This document shows positions 4,844-11,641 of a stretch of DNA of 11,641 nucleotides, piece by piece. Where the stretch lies: positions 1 to 11,641 of the forward strand of contig CAYSAG010000160.1 in the NCBI GenBank assembly GCA_964428935.1, given 5' to 3'. Positions within the stretch are counted from its first letter, which is position 1. The number at the start of each line of letters is the position of its first letter. Made by a program: the position numbers and the translations under genes. The stretch is from JAADHY01 sp964428935 (GTDB lineage Bacteria; Planctomycetota; Planctomycetia; Planctomycetales; Planctomycetaceae). The notes below the pieces were generated by a model that did not search any database, was not told where the DNA came from, and was given only the letters and a program-made list of their open reading frames with translations.

Positions 4844-6505
4844 ATGGCCAGGTTGATCCTGCTGCAGGAAGGCAACGCCACGCCGTTCGAGCTCAGCAAA
4901 GACCAGCTCCTGCTGGGCCGTCATTCCGACTGCGACATTCAACTTCGTTCCAACACGGTTTCGCGACGCCACGCTCGCATTACACGCACCTCCGAGGGCT
5001 ACTTTCTGGAAGACCTGGGCAGCGGAAACGGCACGTTCCTGAACGGCAAACGGGTCAGCGAGAAGGTCCGGCTGGAGCCGGACGACCGGATTCGCATTGG
5101 TCCGTTTCGGCTGCGGTTCGAGGCCGACCCGGGGGAGGAACAGGGCGGCGCGGAGGAGGACTTGAGTCGAACCATTTGTCTGGCCGACGACCTGGAAAGC
5201 TCGACCATCCTTCAAGACCTCGACCAGTCCGGCGGATTCGGCTCACTGACCGTCCGCCCCGAGGCGAAGCTGAAGGCCGTGTTGGAAATCAGCCGCAGTC
5301 TGGTCGGCGCGGTCGAAATGGAAACGCTCTTCCCGAAAATCCTCGACACGCTCTTCAGCATCTTTCCCCACGCCGACCGCGGCTGCATTTTGCTCAAAGA
5401 CCCACGCACCGGGCAAATGGTGCCCAGGGCGTTCAAGAACCGCCGGAACAGCCAGGACGAGCAGGTCCAGTTGAGCCGAACGATCGTGAACAAGGCGTTG
5501 ACCGAAAAGAAGGGCATTTTGTCGGCCGACGCCGTCAGCGACCGGCAGTTCAGTGTCAGCGAGTCGATTTCCGCACTGGCCATTCGGTCGATGATGTGCG
5601 TGCCGATGCTCGGGCTGGACGGTGAGCCGACCGGCCTGATTCACATCGACACACAAAACCCCATGCACCATTTCACCAAGGACGACCTGGACTTGCTGAT
5701 GGCCATTGCGGGTCAGGCGGCGCTGTCCTACGAGAACGCTCGGCTGTTGCAAGCCTACCTTCAGAAGCGAAAGCAGGACAACGAAATGGAGATTGCTCGC
5801 CACGTTCAGCGAGCCATGCTGCCCGAGACGCTGCCCGAGGTACCGGGCTACGAATTCTTCGCCTCGTACCACTCTGCGCAAGCCGTCGGCGGCGACTACT
5901 ACGACGCCTTCCTGCTGGACGACCACAAGATCTGCCTCTCGTTCGGCGACGTGGCGGGCAAAGGCGTGCCCGGCGCCATCATCATGGCTCGCATGGCCAG
6001 TTGCGTGCAGAACACGTTGTCGTTCACGCACGACGTGGGTGAGGCGATCCGAGCCATCAACAACCACATGTGCCAGAAAAGCGTCGAGGGACGATTCGTC
6101 ACATACATTCTGATCGTGTTGGACGTCGAGAACCACGTGCTGTCGCTGGTCAATGCCGGGCACATGTCGCCGATGATTGTGCGGCCGGACGGCGAGCTGG
6201 AGGAGTTCGATTCGGACACGGTCGGGTTGCCGGTGGGAGTGGTGGAGGACTACCCGTACGAGGTCGTGACGCGCGACGTGAACCCCGGCGAAATTTTCGT
6301 CCTCTTCACGGACGGAGTCGACGAGGCCATGAACCCGGCGGGCGAGCTTTACACGCTGGACCGAATGCGGGAATTTCTTCGGCAAAATCGGGGCAGCGCG
6401 GCCGAGCTGGGACAAGCGTTGCTGGCCGACGTCCGACGCCACGCTGCCGGCCGTCCGCAGAACGACGACATTACCATCATGACGTTCGGCCGAAACGCCG
6501 ACTGA
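4844..6505 (+). CDS. FHA-GAF-PP2C (SpoIIE/RsbU-type) protein phosphatase
   Basis: This 553-aa, three-domain signalling protein has no membrane segments. The FHA domain (about 5-95) is complete: LGRHSDCDI (24-32), the phosphothreonine motif SRRH (40-43) and DLGSGNGTFLNGKRV (57-71). An acidic linker (about 96-133) has two Ser-x-Thr-Ile motifs (Thr110, Thr121). A GAF-type sensor domain (about 148-300) follows, then a helical connector KRKQDNEMEIARHVQRAML typical of the PP2C_SIG/RsbU family. The phosphatase domain (about 325-551) keeps its metal-site motifs: GGDYYD (349-354), FGDVAGKG (367-374), FTDGVDE (488-494) and QNDDIT (539-544). Such enzymes dephosphorylate Ser/Thr-phosphorylated partners, often anti-sigma-factor antagonists in sigma regulation; the partner is not in this window. 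ATG 4844 has GAGGTGA overlapping the stop of the preceding gene, which indicates translational coupling. Confidence 0.93.
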   Translation: MARLILLQEGNATPFELSKDQLLLGRHSDCDIQLRSNTVSRRHARITRTSEGYFLEDLGSGNGTFLNGKRVSEKVRLEPDDRIRIGPFRLRFEADPGEEQGGAEEDLSRTICLADDLESSTILQDLDQSGGFGSLTVRPEAKLKAVLEISRSLVGAVEMETLFPKILDTLFSIFPHADRGCILLKDPRTGQMVPRAFKNRRNSQDEQVQLSRTIVNKALTEKKGILSADAVSDRQFSVSESISALAIRSMMCVPMLGLDGEPTGLIHIDTQNPMHHFTKDDLDLLMAIAGQAALSYENARLLQAYLQKRKQDNEMEIARHVQRAMLPETLPEVPGYEFFASYHSAQAVGGDYYDAFLLDDHKICLSFGDVAGKGVPGAIIMARMASCVQNTLSFTHDVGEAIRAINNHMCQKSVEGRFVTYILIVLDVENHVLSLVNAGHMSPMIVRPDGELEEFDSDTVGLPVGVVEDYPYEVVTRDVNPGEIFVLFTDGVDEAMNPAGELYTLDRMREFLRQNRGSAAELGQALLADVRRHAAGRPQNDDITIMTFGRNAD

Positions 6506-6508
6506 CGC

Positions 6509-6544
6509 AAAAAGGCCCGCCCACGGCCACAGCCGCAAGCGGGC
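6509..6544 (-). terminator. Intrinsic terminator of the 111-aa gene (minus strand)
   Basis: GCCCGC (6515-6520) pairs with GCGGGC (6539-6544), and CGGC-CACA-GCCG inside them forms a second stem with a symmetrical internal loop. On the minus strand the hairpin is followed by C and TTTTT (complement of 6513-6509). It lies about 70 nt beyond the stop codon of the gene at 6613. On the plus strand there is no T tract, so it probably does not efficiently end the phosphatase transcript, whose stop codon (6503-6505) lies just before it. Confidence 0.75.
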
Positions 6545-6612
6545 TCGTATCGAGACGCCGAAGGCCGGCAGACAGGGAAGGGCTCCGCGGAATGCTGCGA
6601 GCCGACAGCAGG

Positions 6613-6948
6613 TCAGAACTTCAGCTCGCTGGGCGGAGCCACTTTGCGGTAGCCGAGGCTACGGAGAACCTCCAACACCTCGCTCCACGTCGGAAACTGC
6701 CGGCCGCTCCGACGCTTGTATTCGTCCATGGCCTTCATGAATTCAATCTCGTCGGCCGTGTAGTCACGCTCGCACGTCGTGGGGTCGACCAGCCGACGAC
6801 GCTCCACCTTGCGGCGAGTCGTCTTCCGACGCTCCTCGCCCGTGTAGTTGCTCGGCTGTCCCGAGCGGCGGTCGGCCAAACGACGCCGCTCACGGACCCG
6901 GCGATCAATCGTGGCCACCTCGGAAATGACAAGAGCTTCGGGTGCCAT
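6613..6948 (-). CDS. Small Arg-rich planctomycete-type protein, unknown function
   Basis: This 111-aa protein has two parts. Residues 16-53 form an Arg-rich segment with repeated Arg pairs and triplets (DRRVRERRR, ADRR, EERRK, TRRK, VERRR). Residues 60-103 form a compact helical-looking module, beginning ERDYTADEIEFMKAMDEYKR and continuing SGRQFPTWSEVLEVLRSLGY. I recognise the second module from many uncharacterised planctomycete proteins; its function is not known to me. The basic front half suggests binding to nucleic acid or another polyanion, but that is inference. ATG 6948 is chosen because a strong SD (GGGAGGAAA, complement of about 6949-6957) sits right before it; the frame stays open upstream to about 7212 but encodes low-complexity sequence. 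The leader just upstream is purine-rich. The gene is monocistronic, with its own terminator. Confidence 0.85.
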   Translation of the reverse strand: MAPEALVISEVATIDRRVRERRRLADRRSGQPSNYTGEERRKTTRRKVERRRLVDPTTCERDYTADEIEFMKAMDEYKRRSGRQFPTWSEVLEVLRSLGYRKVAPPSELKF

Positions 6949-7243
6949 TTTCCTCCCTTTCCTTGTCGTTCTCCTCTTCCGCTTCTCGCTCAATGGACAC
7001 CTCGTCGTGAACCGTCGAGCCTGCCACGGCAACAGCAGACCCAAACGGCCAGCAAAAGTGAATCGGCTCGAACACGCTGACAGGGGGCCTGCAAAGACAG
7101 ACCGACCGACCACGCTCAGCCTGAAACTCGAACGCCTACGCCCCACCGACTGGCCCAATCGGCGGGACGGCCGCACCGCGCCGTTGCTCGAACCCGTGGT
7201 GAGAAGGGACAACGTCCCGCCGTTGCAAATTTACCACACCTTG

Positions 7244-7302
7244 GGAAACTCGGCCGAAAAGCTAATTCGGCGAAACTCTGCCCTTCTGGAAAAGCGGCCG
7301 AA
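7244..7302. repeat. Direct repeat pair GGAAA-NN-CGGCCGAA
   Basis: GGAAACTCGGCCGAA (7244-7258) and GGAAAAGCGGCCGAA (7288-7302) match at 13 of 15 positions and start 44 bp apart, near four helical turns. They lie just upstream (minus strand sense) of the possible -10 at 7228-7233. This layout would suit a pair of regulator sites, but no regulator is known and the promoter itself is uncertain. Confidence 0.3.
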
Positions 7303-7426
7303 CAATTCCGGTTGTGCGGTCTGAATGGGCTGTGCGGGTTCGCAGGCAGCGCAGTGATTGGGCACAGCCGCGCCGGTGCCGAGCGCAGACGGCCGTCAGA
7401 GCGCGCTTCCGTGGAGCCGGCTGCGC

Positions 7427-7470
7427 AAAAGAAAAACGCGGAGCTCCAGATTTTTCTGGCCGCTCCGCGT
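7427..7470 (-). terminator. Strong intrinsic terminator of the secreted-protein operon
   Basis: ACGCGGAGC (7436-7444) pairs with GCTCCGCGT (7462-7470). Inside, CCAGA (7446-7450) pairs with TCTGG (7455-7459) around a four-base loop. On the minus strand this long stem is followed by TTTTTCTTTT (complement of 7436-7427). It lies about 70 nt beyond the stop codon of the PPC gene and closes the right-hand operon. It is the strongest terminator in the window. Confidence 0.9.
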
Positions 7471-7539
7471 GCGATCCGTTCCGCCAACCGATGAGGCCAA
7501 ACGCGGTTCCCGGGCCACCGGGCCGCCCCGTCTTGCCTC

Positions 7540-9744
7540 CTACTTGATCAGGCGGGCTTCGATGTTCGCGATCTGCCGGTTGGCGAACTCGTCGGTCAGC
7601 AACCACTCTTGGTAGAGACGCTCGATCTGCCGGATGTAGCCTTCCGCCGAACTCTTGCGCAGATTGCGGGTGACGTTCTTGGGTCGGTCCTCGTCGCGGA
7701 TCGGCGGACGGATTCGTTCAGCCGGCGGCTTGTACGACGGATTGTAGACCAGCGCCGGCAGCGTGTCGGCAGGCAGTAGGTGGCGCCAAAGGAAAGCTTG
7801 CATCCTGTCTTCGGCCGGCACGGCCTCATGCTCGACTTCCCGGTCACCGATTTTCGCCCGCCCAACTACAACGACGTTGACCGGCTTGTCCATTTCCGAC
7901 AGAGTCGTCTTCACTACCAAACGGACCGAGTCCTTCTTCGCAGGCAACGTCGCGCCGGGCGATTGCAGCCCTTCCGGCAGGTTCTTGAAGCTCAACCGAA
8001 TCGGCCCATCAAAGCCGTCTTTGCGAAGGGCGTAGACGGTGAGGGCAACGGAACTCTTGCTGCGGATGCAGATCCTGGAGGGCAGAACGCGGAGCGCGAA
8101 ATCGGGCCGCGGCTGGCTGATCCGCAACCGATACGCGTATTCCTTTCCGCCGTGCTGGGTCGTGTCGCCCAAGTGGATGAAATACTTCCCGTCGGCAGGA
8201 AGCCGGACCATGAGGTACGAGTCGGCATGGTGGGTGTTCAAACCCGACCCCGCGTCGTGGTGGTCGTCGTTCAGAGCGATCACCTTGTGGTCGGGCGTCG
8301 TCACCTTGACGAAGGAGTCGAGCGGTGAGCCGAGGCGGCGCGCGTGCACTTCGATGACAATGGTTTCGCCCGCGCGGCCTTCCACTTCGAAAACGTCCCA
8401 ATCACCAGGACGATCGACGCGACCGTTGACGATGATCGGCAATTTGACTTTTTGAGCCTGGGACGGGGCGTCGTTGGGTTCCTGGTCCAGGCATTCGGGT
8501 AGCGTATCCAGCATGAACGGCACGTAATTGGACACGTATTTCCCGGCCCTGGCGGCGACTTGGTAGATGCCCGGTCCGGCGTCTTTCGGTGGAAGGAGCA
8601 ACGTCGCGTTCTCCAGATTCCAGCCGGTCATTTCGACCTTGACCGGCTGACCGACTCGGCCGCCGAGCGGGAAGATGCTGGTCAGGAAGGGCAGCTCGCC
8701 GATCGTGATCCGGTAAACGAAGCTCTCACGCCCGCGGAACAGAGCATCGGTGATGCTGAGCACGTAGTCTCCGTCTTCGGGGACTTCGAAGCACAGGACC
8801 GGGTCGGGATGGAAGCGGTAGTCATCCGCATAGGCCAGCTCGCGGCCGTCTGCATCCGTCAGTTTGATGACCGGTTGAAACCAACCGGGCACCGCATCGG
8901 CCACGTAGGGGATCAACTGGCGAGCTTTCACAGAGATGACCAGCCGTTGGCCTTTCCGTGCGTGGAACCGATACCGGTTCACTTCGCCCGAGGCGACTTG
9001 GCCGTTCATCGTGCACGGTATCGTGATGCGCAGTTCCTCTTCTTCCGGAGGCCTGTGTCGTTGGGCCAGCGCTTCCTTTCCCAAAACCTGTTTTTTCGAG
9101 GTCTTCATCGGCTTGCGCGCGACCTCGGGAACCTGGCCGACGAAAAACGGCAATGGGTTCGAGACGCCGCGTTTGGTGACGACGCGGATTTCTCGGCGTC
9201 CCGGCTTGGCGTCCGGTGCGATCGTCACTTCGGCAAAAACAAGCTCCATGTGGGCTCGGACGGCCGGGTTGCGTTCGTCTTCCGCAAGAATTCGTTGGAT
9301 CCGCTCAATCAGTTTCTTCTTGGCCAGTTCTTTTTCCGACAAAGACGAATCGCCCAGAGGGATCAGGCCGGTCGACGGTTTCACCAGGCTAGGCGGGCCG
9401 ATCGGAGCCGGGAACTCGAACCAAGCCATCTTGGCGGCCATTGCGTCGCTGACCGTCGTGTCTTTCTTGCGCAATTCGTTGAGCTGCTGCCGAAGCAAAG
9501 ACAGCTCCTGGTTGTTCATCACCCGGTAGTAGTCGACCAGCCGGACCGAGACGCCCTCCCCGCTGACCACCAGCCCGGTTGGGTACAGAAGGCCCTGACC
9601 GCCCAGTCGAATCGGGAACGTGGTTCCCTGTTGACCGCCGGCCGGGTAGACGTAACCGATGTACTGGTTCTGGGCGCAGACGGTAGACACTGCGGCCAGC
9701 AAAATGGCCAATGCCAGCGAGGGAAACCTTGCGAATCGGCTCAT
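7540..9744 (-). CDS. Secreted pre-peptidase C-terminal (PPC) domain protein
   Basis: This 734-aa protein has a signal peptide: MSRFARF, a hydrophobic stretch LALAILLAAVSTVCA, and likely cleavage after Ala24. It is probably secreted and built from beta-sandwich modules. The segments YVYPAGGQQGTTF..LGGQGL (about 30-55) and IFPLGGRVGQPV..TGWNL (about 350-380) share an IPT/TIG-like pattern. A PPC-like module spans about 235-348 and a clearer PPC domain about 422-540, starting EPNDAPSQAQKV and including GDWDVFEVEG and ADGKYFIHLGD. No protease or other catalytic motif is seen. The C-terminal 100 residues are charged. ATG 9744 is chosen because GGAGG (9750-9754) precedes it and the signal peptide starts at once; TTG 9765 would add seven residues. 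Such proteins commonly accompany DUF1501 and DUF1549/DUF1553 genes in planctomycetes, as here. The role is unknown; adhesion or binding of extracellular material is plausible. Confidence 0.88.
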   Translation of the reverse strand: MSRFARFPSLALAILLAAVSTVCAQNQYIGYVYPAGGQQGTTFPIRLGGQGLLYPTGLVVSGEGVSVRLVDYYRVMNNQELSLLRQQLNELRKKDTTVSDAMAAKMAWFEFPAPIGPPSLVKPSTGLIPLGDSSLSEKELAKKKLIERIQRILAEDERNPAVRAHMELVFAEVTIAPDAKPGRREIRVVTKRGVSNPLPFFVGQVPEVARKPMKTSKKQVLGKEALAQRHRPPEEEELRITIPCTMNGQVASGEVNRYRFHARKGQRLVISVKARQLIPYVADAVPGWFQPVIKLTDADGRELAYADDYRFHPDPVLCFEVPEDGDYVLSITDALFRGRESFVYRITIGELPFLTSIFPLGGRVGQPVKVEMTGWNLENATLLLPPKDAGPGIYQVAARAGKYVSNYVPFMLDTLPECLDQEPNDAPSQAQKVKLPIIVNGRVDRPGDWDVFEVEGRAGETIVIEVHARRLGSPLDSFVKVTTPDHKVIALNDDHHDAGSGLNTHHADSYLMVRLPADGKYFIHLGDTTQHGGKEYAYRLRISQPRPDFALRVLPSRICIRSKSSVALTVYALRKDGFDGPIRLSFKNLPEGLQSPGATLPAKKDSVRLVVKTTLSEMDKPVNVVVVGRAKIGDREVEHEAVPAEDRMQAFLWRHLLPADTLPALVYNPSYKPPAERIRPPIRDEDRPKNVTRNLRKSSAEGYIRQIERLYQEWLLTDEFANRQIANIEARLIK

Positions 9745-9785
9745 GAGCCCCTCCGTTTCTTGCAAACTTCAGTCCACACTCAAGC

Positions 9786-9846
9786 GGTCCGATCGCTTTG
9801 GACCAGCGTGCGAACCGCAAGGCGGCTCCGCTCGAGAGTAGAGCCG
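9786..9846 (-). other. Two hairpins in the spacer between DUF1501 and PPC genes
   Basis: GGTCC/GGACC (9786-9790 with 9800-9804) and CGGCTC/GAGCCG (9823-9828 with 9841-9846) can form within the 159-nt spacer. Neither is followed by a T tract on the minus strand, so transcription probably continues into the PPC gene. They could affect mRNA processing or stability, or they could be incidental. Confidence 0.25.
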
Positions 9847-9903
9847 TCTTCGTTCTTGCCATTCCCACGCCCCACCGCCCGCGGGCCTCAGGCCGGCCTT
9901 CGG

Positions 9904-11319
9904 CTAGAGCAGTTCTTCAAGGAGCCCAGCCGACTTCATTCCTTCGCGCTCGGGGTCCAGCACGCGAGCGTCAAAGCCCAGCGGGTGCGGCAGCTTGGCG
10001 TTCGTGTCGATACCCGCTAACAGATAGAACGTGCCTAGCAGGTCTGCCGGGTACACCGGTCTTTCCTTGACGTACTCGCCCTTTTCATCCGTTGAACCCA
10101 CCACACGGCCGCCTCGCAGTCCGCCTCCGGCCACCAACACAGTAAACGCATGGCCCCAGTGGTGCCGTCCTCCGTTCCAGGGCGGCTCCCAGGCGACTTT
10201 GGGTGTCCGTCCAAATTCACCCGTGCACCACACCAGCGTCGTTTCCAGCAAGCCGCGGTAACTCAGGTCCTCCAGCAGCGTAGCCAATCCTTGGTCCAAC
10301 CACGGACACTGACGCTTCATTGTGGCGAAGTGATTCTTGTGCGTGTCCCAGCCGCCCGGGAAACTGATGGTAACGTACGGCACGCCGGCCTCGACCAACC
10401 GTCGAGCGACCAGGCATTCTTGGCCGAACGTGTTCCGGCCGTAGCGGTCTCTCAGTTCCGTCGGTTCGTTGGCCAGATTGAAGACTTCTCGGCCCTTGCC
10501 CAGGATCAAGCCGTACGCCTTCTGTTTTGCCTGCTCGACGGCGGCCATTTCGGGAACGTCGGCCAGGCCGTAACCGAGAAGATTGATTCGGTCGAGCAGT
10601 TCGCGGCGAGCTCTCTGCCGTGCGTCGGTGATGCCGCGATTGATGATCCCTTGCACCTCGAATCGGGGAGCGTTCGGGTCGCCGCCGGTAGCAAACGGCT
10701 TGTAGCGGGGACCCAAAAAGCCTTCCTCGGAGAAACGCCCGGCCGCACGGAGCATGACAATGTAGGGCGGAAGCAGCCCTTTGTACTCGTTTTTCTTGAA
10801 GTACGTGAAGACCGCTCCGACGCTCGGGTAGGCCAGTCGCCCTCCCGGCTTGTGGCCGGTTTGCATCAGGTAGGCCGCGGTCTCGTGGCCGTTGATCCCG
10901 TGCGTCATGCTGCGGATCAAAGAGAACTTGTCGGCCTGTTGAGCCAGTTTGGGAAACAGACTGCTCAACTGAATCCCTTCGACATTGGTCTGAATCACCC
11001 GGTCGAATTCACCCAGGTAGTCGTAGCCGGAGCCAGGCTTGGGATCCCAAGTGTCGTTGTGGGACATGCCGCCCCACAGAAAGATTTGGATGACCGATTT
11101 GATTCGTTTCTTGTTTTTCGCCTTTTCCTTGGCCGCCTTGTCGCGGGTCTCCTTCAGCTCGGCGGCCTTCTGTTCGTCGGCTTTTTTAGGCGGAGCGGCG
11201 TAAGCCAACGAGGTCAAGCGACCAGCCGCGGCCAAGCCGGCTGCTCCGCAAACACCGCGCCAAAGGGCTTCACGTCGGGACAGCGAGTTCTTGTTTTCCG
11301 AACTGCGATTGGCGGTCAT
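9904..11319 (-). CDS. DUF1501 family protein, Tat-exported
   Basis: This 471-aa protein starts with a twin-arginine signal, SRREALWRG (Arg 15-16), then a hydrophobic stretch ending LTSLAYA, with likely cleavage near residue 41; export of a folded, possibly metal-bound protein is expected. A Lys/Glu-rich segment (about 44-68) follows. The DUF1501 domain then has its usual landmarks: IQIFLWGGMSHNDTWDPKPG, HETAAYLMQTGHKPGGR, SFPGGWDTHKNHF, CTGEFGRTPKV, RHHWGHAFTVLVAGGGLRGG and a C-terminal YPADLLGTFYLLAGI. DUF1501 proteins are related to the alkaline phosphatase/sulfatase fold, but their reaction is not established. ATG 11319 is chosen because GAGGAGGA (complement of 11327-11334) lies 7 nt upstream. 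It is the middle gene of the operon: 104 nt after the DUF1553 stop codon and 159 nt before the PPC gene. Confidence 0.93.
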   Translation of the reverse strand: MTANRSSENKNSLSRREALWRGVCGAAGLAAAGRLTSLAYAAPPKKADEQKAAELKETRDKAAKEKAKNKKRIKSVIQIFLWGGMSHNDTWDPKPGSGYDYLGEFDRVIQTNVEGIQLSSLFPKLAQQADKFSLIRSMTHGINGHETAAYLMQTGHKPGGRLAYPSVGAVFTYFKKNEYKGLLPPYIVMLRAAGRFSEEGFLGPRYKPFATGGDPNAPRFEVQGIINRGITDARQRARRELLDRINLLGYGLADVPEMAAVEQAKQKAYGLILGKGREVFNLANEPTELRDRYGRNTFGQECLVARRLVEAGVPYVTISFPGGWDTHKNHFATMKRQCPWLDQGLATLLEDLSYRGLLETTLVWCTGEFGRTPKVAWEPPWNGGRHHWGHAFTVLVAGGGLRGGRVVGSTDEKGEYVKERPVYPADLLGTFYLLAGIDTNAKLPHPLGFDARVLDPEREGMKSAGLLEELL

Positions 11320-11423
11320 GACTTGGTCCTCCTCTTTCAATCCGCGGCCAAACCGAATCCCTCCTGGCCCCTGGCGAACAAGCCTCTCGTCCGCCGTTCA
11401 AGGATTCATGCGCCGACCGGGCA

Positions 11424-11641
11424 TCAATGCCGGAGCAGAAATTCCGGACTGTTGATCAAAGCCCAGGCGAGATCGATCCAAACGTCGCGTCCTCGCACCA
11501 CCCGGGATTTCGCGTAGTCCAAAGCCGCTTGCACCTCACCCTCGGTCGGAAACCGTGACAAAATCGTCAGGTACAGCTTCTCGACGATTTGCTCGGGCTT
11601 GCCGCCCGAGGAGATGATCGCGCGAAGCTTCGGTCCGTTTT
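11424..11641 (-). CDS. DUF1553 protein, C-terminal fragment (cut by window edge)
   Basis: The last 71 codons of a minus-strand gene enter from the right edge. They contain YLTILSRFPTEGEVQAALDY and, after a short charged stretch, WIDLAWALINSPEFLLRH before the stop codon TGA (complement of 11424-11426). The Leu-Ser-Arg-x-Pro-Thr and Trp-Ala-Leu-x-Asn-Ser-x-Glu-Phe motifs are the standard end of the planctomycete DUF1549/DUF1553 proteins, large secreted proteins that often carry a cytochrome-c-like domain. Only the C-terminus is visible, so the upstream domains cannot be checked. DUF1553 followed by DUF1501 is a very common gene order in the phylum. The function is unknown. Confidence 0.85.
   Translation of the reverse strand, partial: NGPKLRAIISSGGKPEQIVEKLYLTILSRFPTEGEVQAALDYAKSRVVRGRDVWIDLAWALINSPEFLLRH

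Larger units (their letters stand above)
6949..7539. other. Intergenic region between two minus-strand genes
   Basis: About 590 bases without a supported gene. From left to right it holds: the SD and a purine-rich (on the minus strand) leader of the 111-aa gene, to about 6990; a 5-3-5 inverted repeat GGGAC-AAC-GTCCC (7206-7218); a possible minus-strand -10, TAAATT (complement of 7228-7233), without a matching -35; a 13-of-15 direct repeat (7244-7258 and 7288-7302); and the terminator of the PPC gene (7427-7470). Open frames here have no recognisable motifs. Confidence 0.5.

Noticed and set aside
3533..5215. Minus-strand open frame of about 560 codons opposite the uronate-isomerase-like gene
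   Set aside because: It is antisense to a gene with conserved motifs and to the FHA domain of the next gene; it is His/Gln/Val-rich as expected from the opposite strand of biased codons.
8560..11517. Two long plus-strand open frames opposite the PPC and DUF1501 genes
   Set aside because: Both are antisense shadows of well-supported minus-strand genes.

Overview
The window reads as chromosomal DNA of a planctomycete (Planctomycetota). The best evidence is the minus-strand cluster at the right end: a DUF1553-type C-terminus, a Tat-exported DUF1501 protein and a secreted pre-peptidase C-terminal (PPC) domain protein, a combination typical of this phylum. A 111-residue protein of a planctomycete-type small family and two FHA-domain proteins fit the same picture. 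The DNA is GC-rich, with Shine-Dalgarno (SD) led starts. I cannot place it below phylum level from sequence alone.

Layout. 1-1186: a promoter-like site, a long GC-rich leader, a small FHA-domain gene (429-782, +), then about 400 bp of non-coding, hairpin-dense DNA. 1187-1516 (+): a very acidic 109-aa protein, followed by a good intrinsic terminator. 1797-3023 (-): ribBA, bifunctional riboflavin precursor synthesis, with its own promoter. 3024-3559: divergent intergenic region. 3560-6505 (+): a uronate-isomerase-family enzyme followed after 3 bp by an FHA-GAF-PP2C/SpoIIE phosphatase, almost certainly one transcript. 6613-6948 (-): the 111-aa Arg-rich small protein, with a terminator lying against the end of the phosphatase gene. 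6949-7539: intergenic, ending in a strong minus-strand terminator. 7540-11641 (-): the secreted-protein operon DUF1553 (partial) -> DUF1501 -> PPC.

How the genes relate. ribBA is housekeeping. The enzyme/phosphatase pair links a metal-dependent sugar-acid-type enzyme to a phosphothreonine-sensing signalling protein. The right-hand operon encodes extracytoplasmic proteins of unknown biochemical role.

The points most worth following are: a candidate structured RNA at about 953-1130 (an 11-bp closing stem enclosing an 8-bp hairpin, with further hairpins after it); loss of the usual Asp-Ser-Arg triad in the uronate-isomerase-like enzyme; and a sharp change in GATC frequency and Ile codon choice near 7470. 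No CRISPR array, tRNA, rRNA, insertion sequence or phage gene was seen.
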